A DNA stretch of 52,330 bases from Calditrichota bacterium (GCA_013150955.1 JAADJD010000008.1:1-52330), one strand, 5' to 3'; shown: positions 8,254-17,340, counted from the stretch's first letter. A program made the numbers and translations. The notes: a model not told the origin generated them from the sequence alone.

Positions 8254-8404
8254 ATCCCACATTATGCATTAGCCTACGAATTACACGAATAAACACAAAT
8301 AAAACTGTATCTGGATGAAAATGTGTTCCAGGGTTTATTCGCGATTTTGTAGATATTTTTGGGTTTCATTCGTGTGTTTCGCGGTTTAATGCATTATTTG
8401 GGTT
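8254..8404. repeat. Family A palindromic element, complete copy (inverse orientation)
   Basis: Left end TCCCACATTATGCATTAGCC, right end GGTTTAATGCATTATTTGGG, core TCTGGATGAAAATGTGTTCC. It starts at the last base of the groES terminator T-run. The internal order is the reverse complement of the copies at 609 and 4891. Confidence 0.8.
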
Positions 8405-8548
8405 AATGTATTCTTCAGGTTTGTTCCAGATGGATTTTCGTTAACCCGAGCTTCCCGCGCAATCCACTGAACGCATCCTTCCCGGAAGTCGGTAGCATGG
8501 GTTCTCCCACCCGGCATTTCCTCCTGAGCCATGTTTCACAGGTTCCAT

Positions 8549-8577
8549 TTGAATTATTTAGCGAAATTTAGTATCAT
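8549..8577 (+). promoter_or_regulatory. Candidate promoter for the ABC ATPase gene
   Basis: TTGAAT (8549-8554) and TATCAT (8572-8577) with a 17-base spacer, about 50 bases upstream of the TTG start. Confidence 0.45.
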
Positions 8578-8626
8578 TAATGCTGGAAAATAGGAAAGGT
8601 TGATCCAACGCATCGGGAGGTGAACC

Positions 8627-9727
8627 TTGGCCAGAGTTGAGCTGGTAAATGTGACCAAAGTGTATGACAATCGCGTTACCGCGGTAAAGAATGCCAACCT
8701 TGTGGTAGAGGATCGGGAGTTTGTGGTTCTGGTCGGCCCGTCGGGGTGTGGGAAATCGACCCTTTTGCGGATGATTGCCGGTCTGGAGGAAATCACATCC
8801 GGGGATATTTATATTGATGGACGCCGGGTGAACGATGTGCCTCCTAAAGATCGCGATATTGCCATGGTATTCCAGAATTATGCCCTTTATCCCCACATGA
8901 CGGTGTTTGAAAATATGGCGTTTGGGTTAAAGATTCGGAAATATCCCCGGGAAGAAATCCGGCAGCGGGTGCTGGAGGCGGCGGAGATTCTGGGGATCCG
9001 GGAATTTCTGGATCGGAAGCCCAAGGCCCTTTCGGGCGGCCAACGGCAGCGGGTGGCGGTGGGACGCGCCATCGTGCGGAAACCCAAGGTCTTCCTGTTC
9101 GATGAACCCCTGTCCAATCTGGACGCCAAATTGCGGGTGCAGATGCGCATCGAAATTAATCGACTGCACAAACGGTTGCAGACGACCATGATTTACGTGA
9201 CCCACGATCAGGTAGAAGCCATGACCATGGGGGATAAGATCGTGGTGTTGCGGGACGGGGTGATTCAGCAGGTGGATACGCCGTTGAATCTGTACAACAA
9301 TCCCGCCAACCTTTTTGTGGCTGGCTTCATTGGCAGCCCGGCCATGAACTTCATCACCGGAGAGATTGTGGATGGAAAGACGCTGCGATTTCAGGGGAAG
9401 CGGTTCCAGTTTTCGGTGCCGGAGCATCTGCGGAATGCGCTGGAACCCTACGTGGGGCGTCCGGTGATCCTGGGAGTCCGTCCGGAACACCTTTATGACA
9501 TTCAACTGGCGGGCGATCGGCCGGTTACCGAAGCCCAGGACATCCGGGTGGATGTCATCGAACCCATTGGAAATGAGGTGTTCCTGTATTTTGGCGATGG
9601 GGAGAAGAGTTACTGTATGCGCATGACTCCGGATAAGTTGTACCGTCCCGGTGAAGCCCTGCAGGTGGTTCTGGATACGCGCAAGTTATATTTCTTTGAT
9701 CCGGAGACCGAGAATCGCATTGCCTGA
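8627..9727 (+). CDS. ABC transporter ATP-binding protein (UgpC/MalK type)
   Basis: ATPase subunit of a carbohydrate-type importer. The 366 residues have Walker [10 protein letters not shown] (37-45), Q-loop [10 protein letters not shown], signature LSGGQ (135-139), Walker B VFLFDE (155-160), D-loop SNLDAK and H-loop THDQ, followed by a C-terminal TOBE/OB regulatory domain (about 240-360) that is diagnostic of the MalK/UgpC subfamily. The start is TTG, set by GGGAGGTG 4 bases upstream. No permease or substrate-binding protein is adjacent; such ATPases can be shared by several distant sugar importers. Substrate is not predictable. Confidence 0.92.
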   Translation: MARVELVNVTKVYDNRVTAVKNANLVVEDREFVVLVGPSGCGKSTLLRMIAGLEEITSGDIYIDGRRVNDVPPKDRDIAMVFQNYALYPHMTVFENMAFGLKIRKYPREEIRQRVLEAAEILGIREFLDRKPKALSGGQRQRVAVGRAIVRKPKVFLFDEPLSNLDAKLRVQMRIEINRLHKRLQTTMIYVTHDQVEAMTMGDKIVVLRDGVIQQVDTPLNLYNNPANLFVAGFIGSPAMNFITGEIVDGKTLRFQGKRFQFSVPEHLRNALEPYVGRPVILGVRPEHLYDIQLAGDRPVTEAQDIRVDVIEPIGNEVFLYFGDGEKSYCMRMTPDKLYRPGEALQVVLDTRKLYFFDPETENRIA

Positions 9728-9777
9728 ATGGTTATTGGGGCTGCCGGGATGATGGACTTGCAAGGAATCCAGAGATA

Positions 9778-10022
9778 ATCCCAGATTATGCATTAGAACC
9801 ACGAATTACACGAATGATCACAAATAAAAATAACCCGTTGTGCTAATTAGACAACCTAAACCGTTAAAAACGGTTCAATAATTTATTGTTTTTATAGGAG
9901 TTGTCCACCCGGATAAATCTGGGTGTTAATGAATGAGAAATTCTATTAACTCCTGGCTTTAGCCAGGAGAAATGGATTTGGTTTCATTCGTGTGATTCGC
10001 GGTTTATCGCATAATTTGGGAT
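9778..10022. repeat. Family A element split by family B copy 2
   Basis: Left half (AATCCCAGATTATGCATTAG with arm ACCACGAATTACACGAATGA) occupies 9778-9832; the right half (TTTCATTCGTGTGATTCGCG, then ATAATTTGGGA) lies at 9975-10021. Between them sits a family B element. The right end touches the start region of the following transporter gene. Confidence 0.75.
9833..9970. repeat. Family B multi-hairpin element, copy 2
   Basis: Starts ACCCGTTGTGCTAATTAGAC; hairpins AACCGTTAAAAACGGTT (9859-9875), CACCCGGATAAATCTGGGTG (9906-9925, one G-T pair) and CTCCTGGCTTTAGCCAGGAG (9950-9969). The final AACCGTT stem seen in copy 3 is absent. Inserted within a family A element. Confidence 0.82.
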
Positions 10023-10025
10023 AAA

Positions 10026-11528
10026 ATGATTGTGTTCCAGAGATTTCGGGGGAGACGCTGGAACTGGGGATTCTGGCTGGGAGTGCTGGTATTCTTGTAT
10101 TTCTTGCGATTCCCCATCAGCAGTGATCTGGCAGAACCTGCCCGACGCATGTTTGCAGTCACCCTGCTCATGGCGCTGTTCTGGATGAGCGAGGCCATTC
10201 CCCTGGCCATCACCGCCCTGTTACCCCTGGTGCTGTTTCCCGTCCTGGAGATTATGCCCACCAGTCAGGTGGCTCCCAATTACGCGCATCACCTGATTTT
10301 TTTATTTATGGGGGGATTTTTTATTGCCAATGCCATTCAGAAGTGGAATTTGCACAGGCGATTTGCCCTGAACACCATCCGCTGGCTGGGCAACCGACCC
10401 CGATCCCTGTTGCTGGGATTTATGCTGGCCACGGCGTTTTTGTCCATGTGGATTTCCAACACCGCCACGGCGGTGATGATCATGCCCATCGGGCTGGCGG
10501 TGGTGCACCGTCTGGAAGAGGAGAACCGGAAACTGGCCACCGCTTTTGGCACCGTGTTGATGCTGGGCATCGCCTACGCCGCCAGCATCGGGGGTACCGG
10601 TACCCTGATCGGCACCCCACCCAATCTGGTCTTTTCGGCGGTGTACAAAAAGTTCTTCCCGGATTTACCAGAAATCACCTTTGCGCAGTGGATGCTGTTG
10701 ATTTTTCCGTTAACCCTGATCCTTTTCGGGGTTACCTACTTTTATTTGAGCCGGATGGTTCTGGGCGGTGGAAAGGATTTTGCCAAGCTGCGGCTGGACG
10801 TTCGCACCATTCTAACGGAACTGCAGCAACTTGGCCCGTTGAATCGCCCGCAGAAGCGCGTGTTGTTCATTTTTGGTACCACGGCGTTGATGTGGATGTT
10901 TCGCTCGGACATTGTGATTGGCCAGTTTAAAATTCCGGGCTGGCCGGGATGGATCGGCCTGCATGGACAGATCCAGGATTCGACCATTGCGATTGGTATG
11001 GCCATGCTGCTGTTCCTGATTCCCACCGGGGAGAAGATCATCGAAGCGCCCACGTTGCTGCATTGGAAGGATATCCTCACCATCCCCTGGGACATTCTTC
11101 TGCTGTTTGGGGGTGGACTGGCGCTGGCAGAAGGCATTCAGTCCACCGGCCTGGCCGAATTTATTGCCCGGAAATTAACCTTCATATCTGCGCTACCGGA
11201 TTTTGTATTCATCTTTGGTCTGACCATCTCGGTGGCGCTGTTAACCGAAATCACCTCCAACACCGCGGTGGCCACCACCATCCTGCCCATTCTGGCAGCG
11301 GTTAGCCAGGATGTGGCCATGCCCCCGTTGATTTTGATGCTACCGGCAACGATTGCAGCTTCCTGCGCCTTTATGCTCCCGGTAGCCACCCCACCCAATG
11401 CCATTATTTTTGGAACCCGCCTGGTACCTATCCGCCGCATGGTGCAAATCGGTTCCATCCTGATTGTTCTATCGGCACTCATCAACGGCGTGTACTTTAC
11501 CCTGCTGAAAGGGATTCTGGGAAACTGA
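10026..11528 (+). CDS. DASS/SLC13-family anion (di/tricarboxylate) transporter
   Basis: Inner-membrane sodium- or proton-coupled anion transporter of 500 residues with many hydrophobic segments. The family's two repeated SNT motifs are present: ISNTATAVMIMP (143-154) and TSNTAVATTILP near residue 410, each followed by the re-entrant hairpin partners GTPPNLVF and ATPPNAIIFG. These bind carboxylate or related anions and Na+. Substrate (dicarboxylate, citrate or sulfate) cannot be assigned. The ATG is preceded by GGGATAAA; the GGGA comes from the right end of a family A repeat, so the repeat supplies the leader. No operon partner. Confidence 0.9.
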   Translation: MIVFQRFRGRRWNWGFWLGVLVFLYFLRFPISSDLAEPARRMFAVTLLMALFWMSEAIPLAITALLPLVLFPVLEIMPTSQVAPNYAHHLIFLFMGGFFIANAIQKWNLHRRFALNTIRWLGNRPRSLLLGFMLATAFLSMWISNTATAVMIMPIGLAVVHRLEEENRKLATAFGTVLMLGIAYAASIGGTGTLIGTPPNLVFSAVYKKFFPDLPEITFAQWMLLIFPLTLILFGVTYFYLSRMVLGGGKDFAKLRLDVRTILTELQQLGPLNRPQKRVLFIFGTTALMWMFRSDIVIGQFKIPGWPGWIGLHGQIQDSTIAIGMAMLLFLIPTGEKIIEAPTLLHWKDILTIPWDILLLFGGGLALAEGIQSTGLAEFIARKLTFISALPDFVFIFGLTISVALLTEITSNTAVATTILPILAAVSQDVAMPPLILMLPATIAASCAFMLPVATPPNAIIFGTRLVPIRRMVQIGSILIVLSALINGVYFTLLKGILGN

Positions 11529-11552
11529 GAACCGGTTCCGTGCTCCGGTTTT

Positions 11553-11914
11553 AACCCAGATGATGCATTCGCCTACGAATGACACGAATTCACGTCAATA
11601 AAAATAATCCCAGATTAAGCAATAGCCTACGAATTACACGAATTCACACATAATCCCGGATTATGCATTAGAACCACGAATTACACGAATGAACACCAAT
11701 AAAAATATGATTCTATCTGGATGAAAATTTTTTCTCGGATACATTCGTTTTTTTATTGACATGATTCGAATTTATTCGCGTGATTCGTGGTTTAACGCAT
11801 TATTCAGGATAATACATTGGATTGTGTCTGGATGAAAATGTGTTCCAGGGTTTATTGGCAATTTTGTGGATACATTTTGGCGTCATTCGCGATCTAAAGC
11901 ATCATTTTGGGTTG
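11553..11914. repeat. Family A cluster (several partial and one fuller copy)
   Basis: Three successive left ends (AACCCAGATGATGCATTCGC, ATCCCAGATTAAGCAATAGC, ATCCCGGATTATGCATTAGA), each with a CGAAT arm, then a core with CTATCTGGATGAAAATTTT and a further inverse partial copy containing TTGTGTCTGGATGAAAATG. The repeated left ends suggest nested or tandem accumulation at one site. Confidence 0.75.
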
Positions 11915-12053
11915 AACTCGATCCTGGATGATGGGTATTTTTCGGGGAACGCAAAACCGTATTCAGCAGGTACAAAATCCCGGATCACCTGCAGTAAATG
12001 CACCGGGTAACATTTCTGTCCAGGAATTATTTCATCGATCCGAAAAAAAATAC

Positions 12054-12083
12054 TTGCATTGTGTTGGTGAAAAATTTTATAAT
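12054..12083 (+). promoter_or_regulatory. Candidate sigma-70 promoter for the nrnA operon
   Basis: TTGCAT (12054-12059) and a perfect TATAAT (12078-12083) with an 18-base spacer, 56 bases before the nrnA start. It lies outside the repeats. Confidence 0.55.
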
Positions 12084-12138
12084 TGGCACTATTTTATCAC
12101 AATGCTACCACTCGAACAAATCCGGAGAGAAACAGGGT

Positions 12139-13128
12139 ATGGCCGATCGAGAAAAATTATATGCGGACATTGTTCAATTTTTAAAAAATCATGATCGCTA
12201 TTTAATTACCGCGCACATGAATGCCGATGGTGATGCGTACGCGTCCTGCCTGGCCATTGCTTACCTGTTGCATCAGTGGGGGAAGTCATTTGAAATCATT
12301 CTGCATGACGAGCGCAAGGAAGATAAATACGCTTTTCTGTGGGGATGGCAGTACGTTCAGAGTTATCGGGATGGGATGAACAAGCAATTTGCCGCGGCGG
12401 TGGTGCTGGACGTTCCCAGTTTGAAGCGCATTGGTGGCCCCTCATCTCTTCTGCCACAGCGGGAATATTGCGTAAAAATCGATCACCATCCCCTGGAAGA
12501 CGATTTTGCGGCCCTGCAGCTGGTGGATGTTCAGGCCTCCTCCACCAGTCAGCTGGTGTACGAAGTGGTTTCCCGCAGTGGCATTTCCTGGCACCTGGAC
12601 ATTGCCACGTTATTGTTTACCGGCATCATGTACGATACCGGTCGGTTTTCCTTCTCCAACACCAGTGCTCGCGATTTTGAAATTGCGGCCCGGCTGGTGC
12701 CCTTTGGCATTCGGCCTCACGAAATTGCCAATCGCATTTTCTTCAACAATTCGTTCGATTCCATGAAAGTGATCGGTTATGGGCTGGCCAATATGGAGGC
12801 TCATCTGGATGGCAAGGTGAGTATCATCTTTCTGCCGCTGGAAATCATGCAGCAAAACAATCATTCGGAGATTGAGGAATTGGCTAACTACAGCGTGGCC
12901 ATCAAGGGGGTGGAAGTGGGATTGTTTATTCGAGAGGTCAAGCCCGGTTATTTTAAGGTGAGTTTTCGTTCCAAAGGGCGAGTGAACGTGAATCAGGTGG
13001 CCAAGGCTTTTGGGGGTGGGGGACACGAGCATGCCGCCGGGTGCCGGATTCAAACAAATTATTCCGAATTAAAACAGCGGTTGATCGAAGAAATCGCCCG
13101 GCAGTTGCCAGAAGTGGATGCCCGATGA
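12139..13128 (+). CDS. nrnA: DHH-family phosphoesterase, NrnA-like (oligoribonuclease/pAp phosphatase)
   Basis: Cytoplasmic DHH/DHHA1 enzyme that in this family degrades short RNA oligomers and dephosphorylates pAp. The 329 residues show motif I AHMNADGDAYAS (NADGD 28-32), motif II VVLDVPS, the namesake DHH at 115-117, and the DHHA1 glycine motif FGGGGHEHAAG (GGGGH 292-296). The start at 12139 is set by GGAGAG 9 bases upstream; an in-frame upstream ATG at 11998 would add 47 residues without family resemblance. First gene of a five-gene run; a nudix gene follows after about 40 bases. NrnA versus another DHH subfamily is a family-level inference. Confidence 0.87.
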   Translation: MADREKLYADIVQFLKNHDRYLITAHMNADGDAYASCLAIAYLLHQWGKSFEIILHDERKEDKYAFLWGWQYVQSYRDGMNKQFAAAVVLDVPSLKRIGGPSSLLPQREYCVKIDHHPLEDDFAALQLVDVQASSTSQLVYEVVSRSGISWHLDIATLLFTGIMYDTGRFSFSNTSARDFEIAARLVPFGIRPHEIANRIFFNNSFDSMKVIGYGLANMEAHLDGKVSIIFLPLEIMQQNNHSEIEELANYSVAIKGVEVGLFIREVKPGYFKVSFRSKGRVNVNQVAKAFGGGGHEHAAGCRIQTNYSELKQRLIEEIARQLPEVDAR

Positions 13129-13170
13129 AAAATCCCGCTTTGGTATTTGACACGGGCGGGAGACGAAAAC

Positions 13171-13605
13171 ATGCCGGGAAATGGGAAGCCAATGGAAAAA
13201 CAGGAAACAATTGTACCGGTGCTGGCGGGAATCATCGAGAATGCAGACGGAAGAATTTTACTAACCCGTAGAAAGCCGCACCTCTCCAATGCCGGTAAGT
13301 GGGAGTTTCCCGGTGGGAAATTGCGTCCCGGAGAGCAGCCGCCCGCCTGCCTGCAACGGGAATTGCGTGAGGAGCTGGGGATTGATGTTCGCGTAAACGA
13401 TCCATTTGAAATCGTCAATTTTACCTACGATCGGGGACACATTCTGCTGATTGCCTACCGATGTCAGTATCGGGGAGGAACGATTCGGATGGTGGATCAC
13501 GATCGCTATGAATGGGTGCGTCCTGAAGACTTGCTGAAGTATGATCTGTCCGCAGCGGACATCCCCATTGCGCAAAAATTGGTTGCGATTCACACCGGGC
13601 GGTGA
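13171..13605 (+). CDS. Nudix hydrolase (MutT-like)
   Basis: Hydrolyses nucleoside diphosphate-linked compounds; MutT-like members cleanse oxidised dNTPs. The 144 residues contain the complete Nudix box, GKLRPGE followed by QPPACLQ and RELREELGI (about 49-71), with the metal-binding REL-EE residues intact, and an N-terminal VPVLAGIIENADGRILLTRR typical of MutT/CTP-pyrophosphohydrolase proteins. GGGAG lies 8 bases upstream of the ATG at 13171; ATG 13192 is an alternative. It sits in the nrnA run, between two other putative nucleic-acid or nucleotide housekeeping enzymes. The substrate is not determinable from sequence. Confidence 0.88.
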   Translation: MPGNGKPMEKQETIVPVLAGIIENADGRILLTRRKPHLSNAGKWEFPGGKLRPGEQPPACLQRELREELGIDVRVNDPFEIVNFTYDRGHILLIAYRCQYRGGTIRMVDHDRYEWVRPEDLLKYDLSAADIPIAQKLVAIHTGR

Positions 13606-13658
13606 GAGGTTCCGAAGCGGATCGACCCAAATTTTACATAACAACCCGGGAGGCGTTC

Positions 13659-14330
13659 ATGAGTTCCCATTCCCACTGGATTGACATTGATGCATCGGTG
13701 CGCGGGAAGGTGAAGCTGGCCGTTTTCATTGCCGATGGACTGAACTGCCAGCCGCGGAATGATGCGCTGTGGGACGCCATCCATCAACTGGTGGCCACCT
13801 ACCGGGAAAAATACCCCGAACCTTCCGCGGCGCGGGAGGCCCTGCGACCGGCGCGGGATCTGTATCGTCGGATCGGTATTGAACCCACCAAAGTGCGGCC
13901 GTCGTCGGAAGCCCTCTTAAGACGGGCGATTCAGGGAAAACCGCTCTATAACATCAATTCGATTGTGGATACCTGCAACTACTGCAGTCTGTCCTTTCTG
14001 CTGCCCATCGGTCTGTATGATCATCAAAAAATTCGGGGACGGGTGGTGGCGCGTCTGGGGCAGGAAGGCGAGGCATATCCGGGCATTGGCAAGGACATCA
14101 TTCATGTTGCCCATCGATTAACCCTGGTGGATGAAGAAGGCCCATTTGGCAATCCCTCCGCCGATTCCCGGCGCACGGCCATCGATCTGCACACCACTCG
14201 CATCTTGTGGGTCATTTACGCACCGTTCGAATATCCCGAAGATGCCCTGCGCGATCACCTCCATTTTTCCATGGAACAATTGATGCGTTTTCATAATGGG
14301 AAGATTGTGGGTCACCAGATCATCTGCTAA
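13659..14330 (+). CDS. Free-standing B3/B4 (tRNA-editing-type) domain protein
   Basis: A 223-residue protein resembling the B3/B4 domain of the phenylalanyl-tRNA synthetase beta subunit, where it edits mischarged Tyr-tRNA-Phe. Supporting segments are RDLYRRIGIEPTKVRPSSEA, the NSIVDTCNYCSLSFLLPIG block and the late DLHTTRILWVIYAPFEY region. As a stand-alone protein its role is not settled: it may edit tRNA in trans or act on another amino-acid ligand. The ATG at 13659 follows GGGAGG with 6 bases of spacing; the frame is open 57 bases further upstream but without a ribosome-binding site. Fourth-position gene of interest in the nrnA run. Confidence 0.75.
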   Translation: MSSHSHWIDIDASVRGKVKLAVFIADGLNCQPRNDALWDAIHQLVATYREKYPEPSAAREALRPARDLYRRIGIEPTKVRPSSEALLRRAIQGKPLYNINSIVDTCNYCSLSFLLPIGLYDHQKIRGRVVARLGQEGEAYPGIGKDIIHVAHRLTLVDEEGPFGNPSADSRRTAIDLHTTRILWVIYAPFEYPEDALRDHLHFSMEQLMRFHNGKIVGHQIIC

Positions 14331-14394
14331 TTTGCTTGCCTATTCGATGTGTGACCATTAATTTGCGCAATGGATGTTAGCAAGAGGGTGAGGC

Positions 14395-15549
14395 ATGAAG
14401 GTGACGATACTGGGCGGGGGCTTGATGGGGTATGCGATTCTGCACGATCTGCTCAATAATTATGGTGCATTCGAAGAAATTGCCGTGGTGGAAAAAAACG
14501 CCGAACGCATTGAATATTTATGGAAGCACTTTCCCAATCAGGATAATCTTTCCTTCATTCAACTGGACATTACCGATACCGAAAAATTACAGGAAACCCT
14601 GCTGGGTACGGACATCATCATCAGTGCGGTTCCGTATCAGTACAATCTGAAGTTGCTGGAGGTAGCGCTCAACATTGGGGCGCATTTTATTGATCTGGGC
14701 GGAAACGAAACCATTTTGAACAAACAGCTGGCCCTGGACGAAAAGGCCGCCCGACTGGGACTGATCGTGATTCCTGCCTGTGGTCTGGCACCGGGACTGG
14801 TCAGCTTACTGGCCATTGATGGGGTTCAAAAGCTGGATCGGGTGGAATGGGTGAAGATGTACTGTGGTGGGCTGCCCCAGCAACCACGGCCTCCGCTGAA
14901 TTATCAGATCGTCTTCTCCCCTCATGGGTTAATCAATGAATACCTGGAACCGGTAAAGGTGATTGAAAATGGGGAGATTGTGGAAAAGCCTGCGCTATCG
15001 GAACTGGAGACGGTTCATTTCATGAAGCCTTACGAGCACATGGAAGCCTTTTTAACCAGCGGGGGTACCGGCACGTTGATTTACACCCTGCAGGGGCAGG
15101 TGACACACCTGTTTTACAAGACCATTCGCTATCCGGGACATGCCGAAAAATTTAAGTTTTTGTTTGATCTGGGTTTTAAATCGGATGAACCCCTTTCCTT
15201 TGAATCGGGAGAAGTCTCGCCGCGGCAGATGCTGGAAAAACTGCTGGAGAAAAATCTGGCCTTCCGCGATCCCGATGTGGTGCTCACGCGGGTGATCGTC
15301 AGCGGCGAATCCAACCAGCAATCCCGCACCTGGACATATGAGGTCATTGACGTTATGGATGAAAATTTGAATTTGACCGCCATGATGCGAACCACCGGAT
15401 TTACCGCCGCCGTGGTGGCTCAAATGATTCACGAAGGCAAAGTCCAGCGCAAGGGGGTCATTCCACTGGAGGAAGCGGTGGATCCGGGAGAATTCTTCCA
15501 GCGCCTGAAACGCCGCGGAATTGCCATCAATCAGAAAAGCGAATCGTGA
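14395..15549 (+). CDS. Saccharopine dehydrogenase-like oxidoreductase
   Basis: NAD(P)-dependent enzyme of 384 residues with an N-terminal Rossmann motif TILGGGLMGYAI (4-15), the conserved second-strand region SAVPYQYN, IDLGGNE, and IPACGLAPGLVSLLA characteristic of saccharopine dehydrogenase/lysine dehydrogenase (LYS9-like) proteins. A lysine-related or carboxyspermidine-type reaction is possible but not provable; no lysine pathway genes are adjacent. GAGGG lies 5 bases before the ATG. The next gene begins 17 bases after the stop, so the two are likely co-transcribed. Confidence 0.87.
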   Translation: MKVTILGGGLMGYAILHDLLNNYGAFEEIAVVEKNAERIEYLWKHFPNQDNLSFIQLDITDTEKLQETLLGTDIIISAVPYQYNLKLLEVALNIGAHFIDLGGNETILNKQLALDEKAARLGLIVIPACGLAPGLVSLLAIDGVQKLDRVEWVKMYCGGLPQQPRPPLNYQIVFSPHGLINEYLEPVKVIENGEIVEKPALSELETVHFMKPYEHMEAFLTSGGTGTLIYTLQGQVTHLFYKTIRYPGHAEKFKFLFDLGFKSDEPLSFESGEVSPRQMLEKLLEKNLAFRDPDVVLTRVIVSGESNQQSRTWTYEVIDVMDENLNLTAMMRTTGFTAAVVAQMIHEGKVQRKGVIPLEEAVDPGEFFQRLKRRGIAINQKSES

Positions 15550-15565
15550 AAGGTTGACCACACCG

Positions 15566-17044
15566 ATGTATCCATCGTCCACATCAAAATCCCGTGCGTA
15601 TCCCTGGCGACTCATCCTGTTTCCAGGAATCATTCTGCTTATCATCTGGATTGTGTATAATATTCCCAATCTGGAGAAACGGAATCCGGCACAGGCAAAA
15701 TTCCTGTTTCCCTTTGTGACCCCGCCGCTGGAAGAACAGCAGTATTTCGATGTCACCGCCTATCGCCTTCACTATCATTTTCAATTCGATAGCATTCGCA
15801 GTCCCAAATTGGTGGCCACGGTGACGGTTGCATTCAAAAGCCGGGTACCGGAACTCAAGCGCATTGTTCTGGATTTTAATTCCTCTCTGGTGGTGGATTC
15901 GGTTTCCGGGGATGCCTACCGCTTTCGTCGCAGCGAGGGCAAGCTGTTTCTGGACTTGCGGCGACAGCTGAATCGCGAAGAGGCGGGAGCGGTCAGGGTG
16001 CATATTCGGGGCTGGCCCAAGCCATACCATCCCTGGATTGCTGGAATGGGTTACGATGTGGTGATGCAGGCACCGGAGTTTAACGAGGTGCCCTGGGTGT
16101 ACACCATCAATCCCCCTTTTGGTGCCCAGACCTGGTTCCCCTGCAAGGATGACCCGCGGGATAAAGCCGATTCGGTCATCATTGCCGTGGTGGTGCCAGA
16201 TACGCTTCAGGCCGTTGCCAATGGACGACTGGTGGCACAGGAATCCCTTCCGGGCAACCAGCGACGATATGTCTGGAAAACCACCTATCCCATCGCCACC
16301 TATTTAATCGCCCTCAACGTCAGTCAGTACAAAATTTATACCTTCACCTACACGGATGACACCCTTGATTCATTGCCGATTTCATTTTATGTATTTAATG
16401 AAGATACTCCCTATGTCGGGGAAATTCGGGATCAAATTTTCCGCATGATGCGCTTTTTCAACCATTACTTGATGCCCTATCCGTTCGAGAAAGAAAAATA
16501 CGGGATGATCCGCTACAATACATCGGGCGGAATGGAAAATCAGACCATCACAGGTATTCGCATTTTTCGACCATCGCGGGAACGGTTATACGCCCATGAA
16601 CTGGCCCACCAGTGGGCAGGCAATCTGGTAACCAACGAGACGTTTCATGAGCCTTACCTGAACGAAGGACTGGCGACTTATTTAACGGCCATTTATTTGC
16701 GGGACCAGTACGGAGACTCCACCTTTACGGCATATCTAAATCGATTGCGACGTTCTGCGTACGGGAAACTGTATGTGGAGGCGGTCACCGTTCCGGATTC
16801 GGTGTATCAGATGAGCAGCGCATATTACAAGGGGGCGCTCTTTTTCCATGCCATTCATAAAATACTGGGGGAAGACGGTTTTCAACAATTTTTACGGCGC
16901 TATCTGCGTGAACATGCCTTTGGAACCATCTCCACTGCACAATTAAAGGCCCTGCTTACCCGCCTGTATCCTTACGATTGGGAGACGTTTTTTCAGCAGT
17001 GGGTGTATCAATCCGCGCTACCCGTGGAGGAGTTCACCCACTGA
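15566..17044 (+). CDS. M1-family metallopeptidase, membrane-anchored
   Basis: A 492-residue zinc aminopeptidase-like protein. After a short basic start, a hydrophobic segment (about 14-32) should anchor it facing the periplasm. The gluzincin motifs are intact: GGMEN (321-325), HELAH (344-348) and the third zinc ligand E367 in LNEGLATY, spaced as HExxH-x18-E; YYKGALFFH carries the catalytic tyrosine. It lacks the long C-terminal helical domain of PepN, so it is a short, secreted-type M1 enzyme. Start ATG 15566 is chosen because the frame upstream overlaps the preceding gene and starts with TTG. Last gene of the nrnA run. Confidence 0.9.
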   Translation: MYPSSTSKSRAYPWRLILFPGIILLIIWIVYNIPNLEKRNPAQAKFLFPFVTPPLEEQQYFDVTAYRLHYHFQFDSIRSPKLVATVTVAFKSRVPELKRIVLDFNSSLVVDSVSGDAYRFRRSEGKLFLDLRRQLNREEAGAVRVHIRGWPKPYHPWIAGMGYDVVMQAPEFNEVPWVYTINPPFGAQTWFPCKDDPRDKADSVIIAVVVPDTLQAVANGRLVAQESLPGNQRRYVWKTTYPIATYLIALNVSQYKIYTFTYTDDTLDSLPISFYVFNEDTPYVGEIRDQIFRMMRFFNHYLMPYPFEKEKYGMIRYNTSGGMENQTITGIRIFRPSRERLYAHELAHQWAGNLVTNETFHEPYLNEGLATYLTAIYLRDQYGDSTFTAYLNRLRRSAYGKLYVEAVTVPDSVYQMSSAYYKGALFFHAIHKILGEDGFQQFLRRYLREHAFGTISTAQLKALLTRLYPYDWETFFQQWVYQSALPVEEFTH

Positions 17045-17055
17045 ATATTTTCCAC

Positions 17056-17157
17056 CCAGGTGATACATTAAACCGCGAATCCCGCGAATGAAACCATACC
17101 ATACCCACAAAATCGCGAATATACCCCGAACTAAATTTTCGTTCAGATCTAATATTT
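17056..17157. repeat. Family A element, left part, interrupted by family B copy 3
   Basis: Left end ACCCAGGTGATACATTAAAC, arm CGCGAATCCCGCGAATGAAA, then the core AAATTTTCGTTCAGATC. It stops where the family B element begins at 17160. Confidence 0.7.
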
Positions 17158-17159
17158 TT

Positions 17160-17340
17160 ACCCGTTGTGCTATTAGACAACCCAAACCGTTGAAACGGTT
17201 CTGTAAATTATTGTTACTTTAGGAGTTGTCCACCCAGATAAATCTGGGTGTTAATGAATGATAAATTCGATTAACTCCTGGCTTCAGCCAGGAGAATAGA
17301 TGACGTAATCGATTGATTCTTAACCGTTTTAACGGTTTTT
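17160..17340. repeat. Family B multi-hairpin element, copy 3 (most complete)
   Basis: Starts ACCCGTTGTGCTATTAGAC; hairpins AACCGTTGAAACGGTT (17185-17200), CACCCAGATAAATCTGGGTG (17231-17250), CTCCTGGCTTCAGCCAGGAG (17275-17294) and a final AACCGTTTTAACGGTT (17322-17337) followed by TTT. The first and last stems share their sequence, so the whole can also fold end to end. No coding potential. Confidence 0.85.
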
